From assembly GCA_016719135.1 (NCBI GenBank), contig JADKAV010000018.1, positions 12,022-76,021 of the forward strand: a DNA stretch of 64,000 nucleotides, read 5' to 3'. Every line of letters starts with the position of its first letter. Position 1 is the first letter of the stretch. The notes below the pieces were generated by a model. That model was given only the letters and a program-made list of their open reading frames with translations. It had not been told where the DNA came from and made no database searches. The translations under genes were made by a program, and so were the position numbers. This document shows positions 18,087-26,935 of the stretch, in pieces. The DNA comes from Micrococcales bacterium. Its GTDB lineage: Bacteria; Actinomycetota; Actinomycetes; S36-B12; UBA10799.

Positions 18087-18893
18087 GTGAGCGTGCTCGA
18101 CGACATCATCGACGGTGTCCGCGAAGACCTTGCCACCCGGCAGGCGCAGGTTCCGCTCGAGGACCTGAAACGCCGAGTCGAGTCCGTACCTGATCCGATC
18201 GATGCCCTGGCCGTCCTGCGCCAAGGCGGCGTCGGCGTCATCGCCGAGGTCAAACGTTCCTCACCGAGCAAGGGGTCCTTGGCAACCATCGACGACCCCG
18301 CGCATCTCGCGCAGGCCTACGAAGCCGGTGGTGCGCGGTGCATCAGCGTCCTGACCGAGAACCGTCGCTTCGGGGGCAGTCTGGAGGACCTGGCCGCGGT
18401 GCGCGCAGCGGTGGACATCCCGGTTCTGCGCAAGGATTTCATCGTCACCTCCTACCAGCTGTGGGAGGCGCGCGCCCACGGTGCAGACCTCGCCCTGCTG
18501 ATCGTGGCAGCCCTGGAACAGCCCGCTCTCGTGTCCTTGGTCGAGAGGGCCGAGTCGATCGGGCTGCTGCCGCTCGTTGAAGTCCACGACGCCGATGAGG
18601 TCGTACGCGCAGTCGACGCGGGCGCCAAGGTCATCGGGGTCAACGCGCGCGACCTTCGCACCCTCGAGGTGGATCTGGGCATCTTCGCGCAGGTTGCCCC
18701 CACCATCCCGGAGGGCGTCCTGCGGGTCGCGGAATCCGGAGTGCGCTCCCCGCAGGACCTGTTGGCGTATGCGGCTTCTGGGGCCGATGCTGTACTAGTA
18801 GGTGAAGCCCTGGTCACCCATGCCGACCCGGGCGCCGCGGTCCACGACCTGGTTTCGGCCGGGGAGCATCCAGCGGTCCGCCACGCCGACTAG
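18087..18893 (+). CDS. trpC: Indole-3-glycerol-phosphate synthase
   Basis: TrpC closes the pyrrole ring to give indole-3-glycerol phosphate. The 268-residue barrel contains [58 protein letters not shown] and VAESGV, so all known catalytic positions (two Lys, two Glu, Asn, Ser) are in place. The GTG at 18087 follows a TACTCT box by 7 nt, pointing to a leaderless transcript covering trpC-trpB-trpA. Confidence 0.95.
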   Translation: MSVLDDIIDGVREDLATRQAQVPLEDLKRRVESVPDPIDALAVLRQGGVGVIAEVKRSSPSKGSLATIDDPAHLAQAYEAGGARCISVLTENRRFGGSLEDLAAVRAAVDIPVLRKDFIVTSYQLWEARAHGADLALLIVAALEQPALVSLVERAESIGLLPLVEVHDADEVVRAVDAGAKVIGVNARDLRTLEVDLGIFAQVAPTIPEGVLRVAESGVRSPQDLLAYAASGADAVLVGEALVTHADPGAAVHDLVSAGEHPAVRHAD

Positions 18894-18903
18894 GAGGTAC
18901 GAA

Positions 18904-20095
18904 GTGGATCTGCCCGACGCTAGTGGGCATTTCGGGCGGTACGGCGGACGGTTCGTGCCAGAGGCGCTGGTCGCCGCCCTCGATGAACTCGATGATGCGT
19001 TCCGCAAGGCCTGGGTGGACGACGCCTTCCATGCCGAACTCGACACCCTGCTGCACGAGTACAGCGGCCGACCGACTCCATTGACTCCCGCCGTTGGCCT
19101 GGCCAAAGCCTTTGGCGTAGCCGAGGTCCTGCTCAAGCGCGAGGACCTCAACCACACCGGTAGCCACAAGATCAACAACGTGCTCGGCCAGGCGCTGCTG
19201 ACCAAGCGCATGGGCAAGACCCGGGTCATCGCCGAGACCGGCGCTGGACAGCACGGGGTCGCGACCGCCACCGCAGCAGCACTGCTCGGCCTCGAGTGCG
19301 TGGTGTACATGGGCCAGGAGGACACGCAGCGGCAGGCGCTGAACGTGGCCCGCATGCAGTTGCTCGGTGCCAAGGTCGTGCCGGTGACCACCGGCAGTCG
19401 CACGCTCAAGGACGCGATCAACGAGGCGATGCGCGACTGGGTCACCAACGTCGCCTCGACGCACTACTTGCTCGGCACCGTCGCCGGGCCGGCACCGTTC
19501 CCCGAGATGGTCCGCGAGTTCCACCGGGTCATCGGCAAGGAGACGCGCCAGCAATGCCTGGATCGGGGTGGGCTGCCCGACGCAGTCGTCGCCTGCATCG
19601 GCGGTGGCTCCAACGCCATCGGCATCTTCTACGACTTCCTCGATGATGCCGACGTCGGTCTCTACGGATACGAGGCGGCAGGTGACGGCATCGGGCACCG
19701 GACGTCACGCCGCAACCCTGTCGGCCGGTTCGGTCGGCGTTCTGCACGGGACCCGTTCGTACCTGTTGCAGGACGACGACGGGCAGACGATGGCCAGTCA
19801 TTCGATCTCCGCCGGTCTGGACTACCCCGGCGTCGGGCCCGAGCACGCGTGGCTGCGGGACTCCGGACGTGTTCACTACGAAGGAGTCACCGACGCCGAG
19901 GCGATGGCGGCCTTCGAGTTGTGCTGCCGCACCGAGGGCATCATTCCAGCCATCGAAAGTGCGCATGCCGTCGCCGGTGCGCAGCGGCTGGCAAAACAGC
20001 TGGGACCGGAGGCGAGCATCGTTATCAACATGTCCGGACGCGGGGACAAAGACGTCGCGACCGCTGCGGCGTACTTCGGGCTGGGGGACGTGTGA
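18904..20095 (+). CDS. trpB: Tryptophan synthase beta subunit, one frameshift
   Basis: TrpB joins indole and serine using pyridoxal phosphate. The GTG at 18904 follows TAGGAGG. The PLP lysine is K89 in HTGSHKINN, and [14 protein letters not shown] and IGGGSNAIG are intact. The frame shifts near 19683-19695, just after GYEAAGDG, and the C-terminal third continues in a different frame ([18 protein letters not shown] to the stop at 20095). One indel restores a protein of about 397 residues. All downstream motifs are conserved, so a consensus error is likely. The stop overlaps trpA by GTGA. Confidence 0.9.
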
Positions 20096-20910
20096 GCCGG
20101 CTTCAGGAGGTCTTCGCCGCCGCCCGCGCCGAGGACCGGGCATTGCTCATCGGGTACATGCCGGCGGGCTTCCCGACCTGGGTGGATGCGGTCGCGATCG
20201 TGTCCGCGATGGTGGAGAACGGCGTCGACGTCGTCGAGATCGGGCTGCCCTACAGCGATCCGCTGATGGACGGCCCGGTGATCCAGGCCGCAGCCGACCA
20301 GGCCCTCGCGAACGGCATCAATACGACCGACGTTCTGCGGACCGTGCAGGCATTGGCGGACATGGGTGCGCCCACGTTGATCATGAGTTACTGGAACCCG
20401 ATCGAGCACTTCGGCGTCGACCGGTTCGCCAAGGATCTCGCGCAGGCCGGCGGGGTCGGCGTCATCACCCCGGACATCATCCCCGAAGAGGCCCAGGACT
20501 GGATCCGGGCCACTGACGAGGCCATGATCGACCGGGTGTTCCTGGTCGCCCCGTCGTCGCCGAGGGCGCGCATCGAGCGGGTCGCCGAAATCAGCACCGG
20601 ATTTGTTTACGCCGCCTCGACCATGGGTGTCACTGGCACCCGCGCCAGTGTCGGAGCCGATGCCGCCGATCTGGTCTCCCGGGTCCGCGAGGTGACCCGC
20701 CAGCCGGTGTGTGTCGGCCTTGGGGTTTCCACCCCGCAGCAGGCCGCAGAGGTGGCCCGGTACGCCGACGGTGTCATCGTGGGTTCGGCCTTCGTCCGCC
20801 TGGTGCTGGAAGCGAAGACTCCGGCAGCGGCGGTCGCGGATGTCGCAGCCCTGGCCGCGGGGATGGCCGCTGCAGTCCGCTCGGCACGCAAGCAAGGAGC
20901 CCAAAAATGA
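20092..20910 (+). CDS. trpA: Tryptophan synthase alpha subunit
   Basis: TrpA cleaves indole-3-glycerol phosphate to indole, which is channelled to TrpB. The 272-residue barrel has the catalytic pair E49 ([11 protein letters not shown]) and D60 (LMDGP), and loop 6 in the segment [17 protein letters not shown]. It overlaps trpB upstream (GTGA) and the MauE-like gene downstream (ATGA). Confidence 0.96.
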   Translation: MSRLQEVFAAARAEDRALLIGYMPAGFPTWVDAVAIVSAMVENGVDVVEIGLPYSDPLMDGPVIQAAADQALANGINTTDVLRTVQALADMGAPTLIMSYWNPIEHFGVDRFAKDLAQAGGVGVITPDIIPEEAQDWIRATDEAMIDRVFLVAPSSPRARIERVAEISTGFVYAASTMGVTGTRASVGADAADLVSRVREVTRQPVCVGLGVSTPQQAAEVARYADGVIVGSAFVRLVLEAKTPAAAVADVAALAAGMAAAVRSARKQGAQK

Positions 20911-21422
20911 GTGACCGCCTCAAAGACGTCATCGGGCTGGTCTCGCGGCTCGGTCTGGCTTTCGTGTGGGGTTACGCGGGCATCGTGAAGATCTTCGAAG
21001 TCAACGGGGCGCGGGATGCGATCCTGGCCTACCGGATCTTCCCTCCCGAATGGGCTGGCCCACTGGGCTGGGCACTGCCCGCATTCGAGATCCTGCTGGC
21101 GATTCTGCTGCTGCTGGGATTGTTCACCCGGCTGGCGGCGCTGGCTTCCGGGCTGCTGATGACGGCGTTCATCGTCGGCATCGCCAGTGTCTGGATACGC
21201 GGCTACACCATCGACTGCGGGTGCTTCGGTGGTGGCGGCGACATCAGCGCCGAAGGAATCGACGCGAAATATGCACGGGACATCGCCCGGGACTTCCTTT
21301 TTGTGGGCATGTCGGCATGGCTGGTGGTCCGGCCGCGCTCTCTGTGGTCGCTGGATCGCGAGTCGGTGAACCTGCCGGCCGATGCCGACGTCTACTCTGA
21401 AGAGGCGGAAAGGCAGGTCTGA
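20907..21422 (+). CDS. MauE/DoxX-family membrane protein
   Basis: This 171-residue protein has four transmembrane helices and, near residue 105, DCGCFGGGG, the Cys pair typical of MauE-like proteins thought to hand electrons to periplasmic thiol-disulfide enzymes. It is coupled to trpA by ATGA and followed after 7 bp by a DsbA-like gene, which fits a shared role in extracellular disulfide chemistry. The electron donor is unknown. Confidence 0.82.
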   Translation: MSDRLKDVIGLVSRLGLAFVWGYAGIVKIFEVNGARDAILAYRIFPPEWAGPLGWALPAFEILLAILLLLGLFTRLAALASGLLMTAFIVGIASVWIRGYTIDCGCFGGGGDISAEGIDAKYARDIARDFLFVGMSAWLVVRPRSLWSLDRESVNLPADADVYSEEAERQV

Positions 21423-21429
21423 GGCGAAT

Positions 21430-22206
21430 ATGGCGCAGAAGAAAGAATCGGCGAAGAGCACCCGGGAGAAGGCTGCGGAAGCCCGGGCGGCTGCGCAAGC
21501 GGCTGAACGCCGCCGGGAGCGCACCATCCGGATTGTCGGTGGACTGGCGGTCGTGGCGGTCGTCGGGGTGATTCTGGGTATCGGTATCACCCAGTCGGGC
21601 AACAACGACACCCCCGCGCCCAGCGCCGACTCGGCCCTTCCGACCGGCATCACCTCGGAGAACGGTTACGGGTTCCAGGTCAATACGGCAGCGGATGCAC
21701 CGACCGTGGAGATCTACGAAGACTTCCAGTGCCCGGCGTGTGCCAACCTCGAGAACCAGTTCGGCCCGTTGATCCAGCAGGAAGCCGCTGACGGCAACAT
21801 CCAACTGACCTACCACCCGATGGTCTTCCTGGACAACAATCTGCAGACCGACCACTCGCTGCGGGCGGCAAACGCCTTCGGGTGCTCGATCACCGGCGGT
21901 GTGGGCGAGCAGTTCCACAACCTGGTCTACGCCAACCAGCCCGCGAACGAGGGTGACGGCTGGACCGACGAACAGCTCAAGCAGTTCGGCGCCGACGCGG
22001 GTCTGACCGGCGAAGCGCAGAGCGCGTTCGACAAGTGCGTCGACGAGGGCACGTACAAGGGCTGGGCACAGCTGTCCAACGACGCCGCGTTCGAGCGCGG
22101 CATCTCGGGCACGCCCACGATCTACGTCAACGGCAAGGAACTGAAGAACGACGCGTTCGCCAGTGAGCAGGCGTTCAAGGACGCGATCACCAACCCGCAA
22201 CAGTGA
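21430..22206 (+). CDS. Membrane-anchored DsbA-like thioredoxin-fold oxidoreductase
   Basis: This 258-residue protein has a cytoplasmic basic, Ala/Glu-rich helix (residues 5-35), one transmembrane helix (about 36-55), and an extracellular DsbA-like domain. The active site is FQCPACANLE. A cis-Pro loop, ISGTPTIYVNG, closes the fold, and two more Cys (FGCS and DKCVD) lie in the helical insert. It probably forms disulfides in exported proteins together with the MauE-like neighbour. Its stop overlaps lgt by GTGA. Confidence 0.87.
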   Translation: MAQKKESAKSTREKAAEARAAAQAAERRRERTIRIVGGLAVVAVVGVILGIGITQSGNNDTPAPSADSALPTGITSENGYGFQVNTAADAPTVEIYEDFQCPACANLENQFGPLIQQEAADGNIQLTYHPMVFLDNNLQTDHSLRAANAFGCSITGGVGEQFHNLVYANQPANEGDGWTDEQLKQFGADAGLTGEAQSAFDKCVDEGTYKGWAQLSNDAAFERGISGTPTIYVNGKELKNDAFASEQAFKDAITNPQQ

Positions 22207-23057
22207 TCCCGGCGTACATACCCTCGCCTTCGCAAGGGGTTTGGGAGATCGGTCCGATCCCGATCAGGGCGTACGCCATGTTCATCCTGCTGGGGATCTT
22301 CGTCGCCGTGTACATCACGGACAAGCGATGGAAGGCTCGCGGCGGCGGTGAGGGCCAGATCGCAGACGTCGCGCTGTGGGCGGTGCCCGCCGGCATCGTC
22401 GGCGCGCGGGTGTACCACGTGATGACTGACTGGACGACCTACTTCGGTGCCGACGGCGCGGGCTTCGTCGCTGCACTGAAGATCTGGCAGGGCGGCCTGG
22501 GCATCTGGGGCGGCGTGGCCGGGGGCGCGCTCGGCGCCTGGTACGCGTGCCGCCGGTACGGGCTGCTGCTTCCTCCGCTGGGGGACGCGCTGGCACCGGG
22601 CTTGGCCGTCGCGCAGGCGATCGGCCGTTTGGGCAACTGGTTCAACCAGGAGTTGTTCGGAGAACCGACAACGGTGCCGTGGGCGCTGCAGATCGACCCC
22701 GCGAACCGCCCGGCGGGCTACGAGCAGTTCGAGACATTTCACCCGACGTTCCTGTACGAGGCCCTGTGGTGCCTGGGTGTCGCTGCGGTCGTCTGGTGGC
22801 TGGACCGGCGCTATCGGATGGGCCACGGGCGAGTGTTCGCGACGTATGTGGCTTTGTACACACTGGGCCGGTTGTGGTGGGAACTGTTGCGCATCGATTC
22901 GGCCACGCTGATCTTCGGAGTCCGGATCAATGTCTTCACCTCCGTGTTGGTCGGTTTGGGTGCCGTGCTGTACATCGTGATCTCACGGCGTCGGGTGCCA
23001 GGCCGGGAAGAATCCGTCTACCGGGAGCCTGCGCAGTCTGTCGACGCGCGGGACTGA
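22203..23057 (+). CDS. lgt: Prolipoprotein diacylglyceryl transferase
   Basis: Lgt moves diacylglyceryl from phosphatidylglycerol to the lipobox Cys of prelipoproteins at the membrane. The 284-residue protein has seven hydrophobic helices and the signature GRLGNWFNQELFGEPT, with the essential Arg, Asn and Glu. The segments IRAYAMFILLGIF, HPTFLYEALW and GRLWWELLRID are also typical. The GTG start overlaps the upstream stop. Confidence 0.95.
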   Translation: MIPAYIPSPSQGVWEIGPIPIRAYAMFILLGIFVAVYITDKRWKARGGGEGQIADVALWAVPAGIVGARVYHVMTDWTTYFGADGAGFVAALKIWQGGLGIWGGVAGGALGAWYACRRYGLLLPPLGDALAPGLAVAQAIGRLGNWFNQELFGEPTTVPWALQIDPANRPAGYEQFETFHPTFLYEALWCLGVAAVVWWLDRRYRMGHGRVFATYVALYTLGRLWWELLRIDSATLIFGVRINVFTSVLVGLGAVLYIVISRRRVPGREESVYREPAQSVDARD

Positions 23058-23151
23058 CGAGGTACGTCGACTTGTATCTCGACAGCCCGCCGTGCGCCGC
23101 TGTGTTCAACTGCGCATGGGCCGCAGCCAACTCCCTGCGCACATGAGCAGC

Positions 23152-23196
23152 CCCGCGGAGAGACCGGTGGGGGCCAGTGCTCACCAGCGCCGCGGG
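23152..23196. terminator. Nested hairpin between lgt and the binding-protein gene
   Basis: CCCGCGG (23152-23158) pairs with CCGCGGG (23190-23196), and inside it GGTG pairs with CACC. The hairpin lies about 100 nt after lgt. It could end the trp-lgt transcript or be a structured leader of the next gene; I cannot assign it to a known RNA family. Confidence 0.4.
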
Positions 23197-23237
23197 AAAC
23201 CCAAGGTACCCTTTACCGTCACCAGTAGAAGGACGCG

Positions 23238-24123
23238 ATGATGCGCAATGTACGAACCGCTGTGCTCGGGGTGACTGTGGCGGCGTTGGCATTGACCATG
23301 CCAAGTCCGGCCGCGGCCAAAGTGACGGAAACCTGGCAGGTCGCGATCAACATGCCCGAGTCGTTCTCGATCGACGCCGGCGGGATCTTCTCGATCACGC
23401 CCGACAGGCAGAAGCTGAAAGTCAATGGTCGCAAGCGGACCGGCCGCTGGCAGAACTTCACCATCTCGTATCCCACTGTCCCAAGCGTTGAAGCAGACCC
23501 GTGAGAAGGACCAGCCGCAGGACGTAGCGCTGTCTGATCGGCCCCTGACGCGCAAACAGTCGAAGAAGCTCTCCCAGCGCCTGTTGTGGATCGACGCCGA
23601 CGTGCTGCTGGTCTCGGCGGACAATCCGGTCTGCCAGACGGGTGTGACCTCCGCACAGATCCAGCAGATACTCTCCGGCGGCACGCGCGACTGGCAACAG
23701 ATCGCCGCCCCCGGCACATGGCCCGCTGGGGCGCCCTCCGACATCCGCGTGTATGTCCCGTGGCGCGACGGAGGCTCGCAGCTGCTGTTCGGAATGCGCG
23801 CTTACGGGCCAGCGACCGTCGCTCGGGAAGCCGATGCGGTGAGTGCTGTGCCCAGGCTCATTTCGGCGGCAGTGGTCGCCAAGTACAGCGCGCTGCGGGC
23901 AAACCCCGGGGCCTGCGCCGTCCCGGTCGATGGCATCAGCCCGAACGACGCCACAGTGGCCAGCGGGGCCTATCCGCACACGCAACGCGTCTACTGGGTG
24001 ACCAAGAAGAAGCAGCCGAAGTATGAACGCACTGTGCGGCGAGCCTACGAGAAGTACCTTTTCGGGACTGTCGGCGACCAGTTCCTGGGAACCGTCGGGC
24101 AGCGCGACCGGCTGCGGCCCTAG
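23238..24123 (+). CDS. Secreted PstS-like substrate-binding protein, one frameshift
   Basis: The N-terminus (MMRNVRTAVLGVTVAALALT, then a Pro/Ala-rich cleavage region) is a Sec signal peptide. After about 80 residues the frame breaks near 23470-23480 and the protein continues in another frame (QALKQTREKDQPQDVALSDR). NPVCQTGVTSAQIQQILSGG followed by RDWQQI is the hinge motif of phosphate-type periplasmic binding proteins (PBP-like). The repaired protein is about 294 residues. No ABC permease or ATPase lies beside it, so it may be an orphan receptor. The ligand is uncertain. The start is the first of two adjacent ATGs behind GAAGGA. Its TAG overlaps the stop of the convergent hydrolase gene. 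Confidence 0.68.
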
Positions 24124-24980
24124 CCGATCTCGACATCAGCGGCGAGTTCGAGCAAGGCATCGCGCACCCGGTCGGGGTACTCCAGGACCAGGAAGTGGGT
24201 CGCGTCCCACCGCTCGACGCGACCCCGAGGTGTACGTTCGGCGGCTGCCTCCACCGCGGCCGGGTCGGTCACGAAGTCCTGGGCGGCGCTGACGTAGACC
24301 ACGGGGCAGGAGACCGCCGAAAGGTCCATGGGCTGATGACGCTGCAAGGCACTGGCCAGATGGCCGTACCAGGTGACATCCATGGCCAGGAAATCGCGCA
24401 GCGCCTCACGCACGGTGGTCAGATCGGCAGAGGCACCGATCGCCCCGGTGGACTTGAGAAGTTCCGCGGTGGTGGGCAGTTCTCCCAGTCGGTGGACGAG
24501 TCTGCCCAGTAATGCTCCCGAGGTCTGCAGCAGCGCCGTCGTGAAGGAGACCAGCGACATCGCGACATCGCGGGGAATCGAAGCGACCGGCAGCATCGCC
24601 TGCGCTGAGCCGCCCGGAACTCCTGCCAACGCCAGCACCCCGGCCACCCGATCGTCCACGGCGGCCAGTTCAAGAGCGATGTTCACCCCCAGCGACCAGC
24701 CGACCACCAAGTACTGGTCCCAGCCTGCGTCCTCGACGACGGCCAGAGCATCTGCCACGTGGTCGGACATCTCGACGCCGCCGTGCGGCACCGAGGACGG
24801 TGGGATGCCCCGGTGGAACCACGTGCGGGCGTCGAAGCCGCAGTCCGGGTCGCGCAGGGTGGGCCAGGCGGCGGGACTGGAGGCCAGCCCGTTGCAGATG
24901 AGGAGCGGAATGCCGTCACCGCCGTTGGACCATGCGGCGATAGTCGTGCCGTCGGCGCTGGTCACGGCGGTCTGGGTCAC
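24120..24980 (-). CDS. Alpha/beta hydrolase
   Basis: This 286-residue protein has the nucleophile elbow GWSLG near residue 95, an oxyanion-hole segment LICNGLASSP, the acid in VYVSAAQDFVTDP and the final His in WDATHFLVLEYP, so the triad is complete. The start is a GTG at 24980 with no clear ribosome site. The substrate is not predictable. It converges on the binding-protein gene with overlapping stop codons. Confidence 0.82.
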   Translation of the reverse strand: MTQTAVTSADGTTIAAWSNGGDGIPLLICNGLASSPAAWPTLRDPDCGFDARTWFHRGIPPSSVPHGGVEMSDHVADALAVVEDAGWDQYLVVGWSLGVNIALELAAVDDRVAGVLALAGVPGGSAQAMLPVASIPRDVAMSLVSFTTALLQTSGALLGRLVHRLGELPTTAELLKSTGAIGASADLTTVREALRDFLAMDVTWYGHLASALQRHQPMDLSAVSCPVVYVSAAQDFVTDPAAVEAAAERTPRGRVERWDATHFLVLEYPDRVRDALLELAADVEIG

Positions 24981-25019
24981 GCACCCAGTGTGCCCTGCCG
25001 GGCTTGGCAGATGGGGGCG

Positions 25020-26744
25020 CTACCGGAGAACCGAGACCGGGACCGGTGTGGCGCGGTCGGCGGTGCCTCCGTCCCCGAGTTGTCCGCCATCGCCGGCACC
25101 CCAGCACACCGGCAGTTGGTTGACACGCGTGGCGCAGACGTGCTGATATCCCGCCGAGACCGAGGACGCATCACCCAACCCAGCGACCTGCACCGGGCTG
25201 TTGACGTCGGTGAACGTGCCGTCGCCGATCTGCCCGCTGCTGTTCGCGCCCCAGCACTTCACGGTGCCGCCTTCTAGGGTCACGCAGGATGAGAAGCCGC
25301 CCACGGACAGCGACGTGACTGCATTCACCGAGGTGTTCACCGGACTGGACGAGTCGTTGAAGCTCCCGTCACCGAGTTGGCCGGCGTCGTTGCGGCCCCA
25401 GCACCGGACCGTGCCTGCGCCGATCGACCGCGCGCAGGCATGGCTGTTCCCGATGCCGATGTCTTGAGAGTCGGCCAGTCCCGTGACCTGCACGGGTGAG
25501 AGTTGATTCGAGGGAGGAAATGACACCCCCAACTGGCCGGAGTCGTTGAATCCCCAGCAGCGAGCTGTGCCGTCCACGAGGCTGGCGCAGGTCGACCCTG
25601 AGCCCGCCGAGACGGACAATGCGGTGGTCACTCCCGTCACCTGCACGGGCACCTTGTTGATCGTATTAGCGGCACCGACGCCCATCTGACCCGCGTTCCC
25701 CAGCCCCCAACACTTCACCCTTCCGCCCAGCAGCGACGCACAACTGAAACCGTCGCCACTGCTGAGCGTGAATGCTTTGTCCAGGCCCAGGGCGACCGGA
25801 ACCGGTGTGCCCGAGCTGATCGTGTCGTTGTTGCCCAATTCGCCGTTGTTCCCGTATCCCCAGCACAGAACCGATCGGTCGGACCGTATGGCGCACGAAT
25901 GCTGGCGTCCGGCCGACACGGCGATCGCATCCGACACGCCCACCACCGTCGACAAGTCAGTGGGGGCGAGGGTGCCGTTCCCGAGCTGACCGACGGAATT
26001 GTCGCCCCAACACCGGATCGATCCGTCGTCGATGAGCGCACAGGTGTGATCGCCACCCGCGCTGATGGAACTGATGCCTAACGTCTTGACGGTGAGCACA
26101 CGCCGGTCTGAGACCCGCCCGTCGCTGGCGATCGCGAATGCGGCGTACGAGTACTCACTGCCCGGTGCGAGTCCGGTATCCCTGGCTGCACTCTGCGTGA
26201 CAGCTACAAGGACTCCAGCATTTGGGCTGTCCGGGGCAGTTGGACCTGCGGCTCGGCGCACAACGACGGAGTCTTGGGACGAGGCCCACGTCACGCTCAC
26301 GGAGGTCAGTTCGCGATCTCCGACCCGGAGATCGCTCACGGGCGTGACCGGCGGGGGAATGGGTGGTGTCGGCGGAGTGACCAGTCGGTAGCGGATCCGA
26401 ACCCGTTTGCCTTTACCTGATGTGACGCGGACGCTCTGCTTCTTCGCAGAGGGCACGTAGGAACTACCTCCGACGCTCACTGTCCTGGCAACGATGCGGT
26501 ACCTGCCCGGCTTCATCCGTTTGAGGGTCTTCGACTTCGTCAGCGTCTTCTTGTAGCCCTTGCGTTTGATGGTCACCGCGGCTTTGGTGCGCTTGGGCAG
26601 ACCGGTTACCTTCACGGTCAGGCTGCGACTCGGCGCTTTGGCGACGGGCAGCGTCATCGGCTGGGCGAGTGCGGAATGGGGGAGTAGTGCCGCGGCGAGT
26701 GCGGCTACGGCCAGGCCCGTAGTGACCGTCATGCGTGAAGACAT
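25020..26744 (-). CDS. Secreted RCC1-type seven-bladed propeller protein
   Basis: The 574-residue protein starts at the ATG at 26744 with a signal peptide ending near ALAQP. A basic beta domain (residues 35-115, rich in KRKGYKKTLTKSKT-like sequence) and a Pro-rich linker follow, then a fibronectin-III-like module. The C-terminal part has seven RCC1 repeats of about 50 residues, each with Cys, a CWG motif and GQLGxG or GxLG; seven repeats make a full propeller. The paired Cys in each blade suit an extracellular protein. The target is unknown. A CACAAT box 6 nt before the ATG suggests a leaderless transcript. The upstream in-frame extension is low-complexity Arg-rich sequence and was rejected. 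Confidence 0.83.
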   Translation of the reverse strand: MSSRMTVTTGLAVAALAAALLPHSALAQPMTLPVAKAPSRSLTVKVTGLPKRTKAAVTIKRKGYKKTLTKSKTLKRMKPGRYRIVARTVSVGGSSYVPSAKKQSVRVTSGKGKRVRIRYRLVTPPTPPIPPPVTPVSDLRVGDRELTSVSVTWASSQDSVVVRRAAGPTAPDSPNAGVLVAVTQSAARDTGLAPGSEYSYAAFAIASDGRVSDRRVLTVKTLGISSISAGGDHTCALIDDGSIRCWGDNSVGQLGNGTLAPTDLSTVVGVSDAIAVSAGRQHSCAIRSDRSVLCWGYGNNGELGNNDTISSGTPVPVALGLDKAFTLSSGDGFSCASLLGGRVKCWGLGNAGQMGVGAANTINKVPVQVTGVTTALSVSAGSGSTCASLVDGTARCWGFNDSGQLGVSFPPSNQLSPVQVTGLADSQDIGIGNSHACARSIGAGTVRCWGRNDAGQLGDGSFNDSSSPVNTSVNAVTSLSVGGFSSCVTLEGGTVKCWGANSSGQIGDGTFTDVNSPVQVAGLGDASSVSAGYQHVCATRVNQLPVCWGAGDGGQLGDGGTADRATPVPVSVLR

Positions 26745-26935
26745 GAGTAGATTGTGCCGCCTCGCTGGGCGTTGATCAACAAAAGGTGTCGAGTCTGCGC
26801 ACGGGGCGCAGCCCTCACGGCTGGCGACAAGCACGCGGACAGATGGGTTATGCTGATGACGCTTCGGGCCAACGGCGTCCCGCGGGCCGCGCGATAGCGT
26901 GCGTCCGATCGGTAGACCCAAGACCAGGAGTGCCC

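Noticed and set aside
23058..23237. Known riboswitch in the lgt to binding-protein gap
   Set aside because: A nested hairpin exists, but it does not match glycine, SAM, cobalamin or c-di-AMP riboswitch cores that I can recall.
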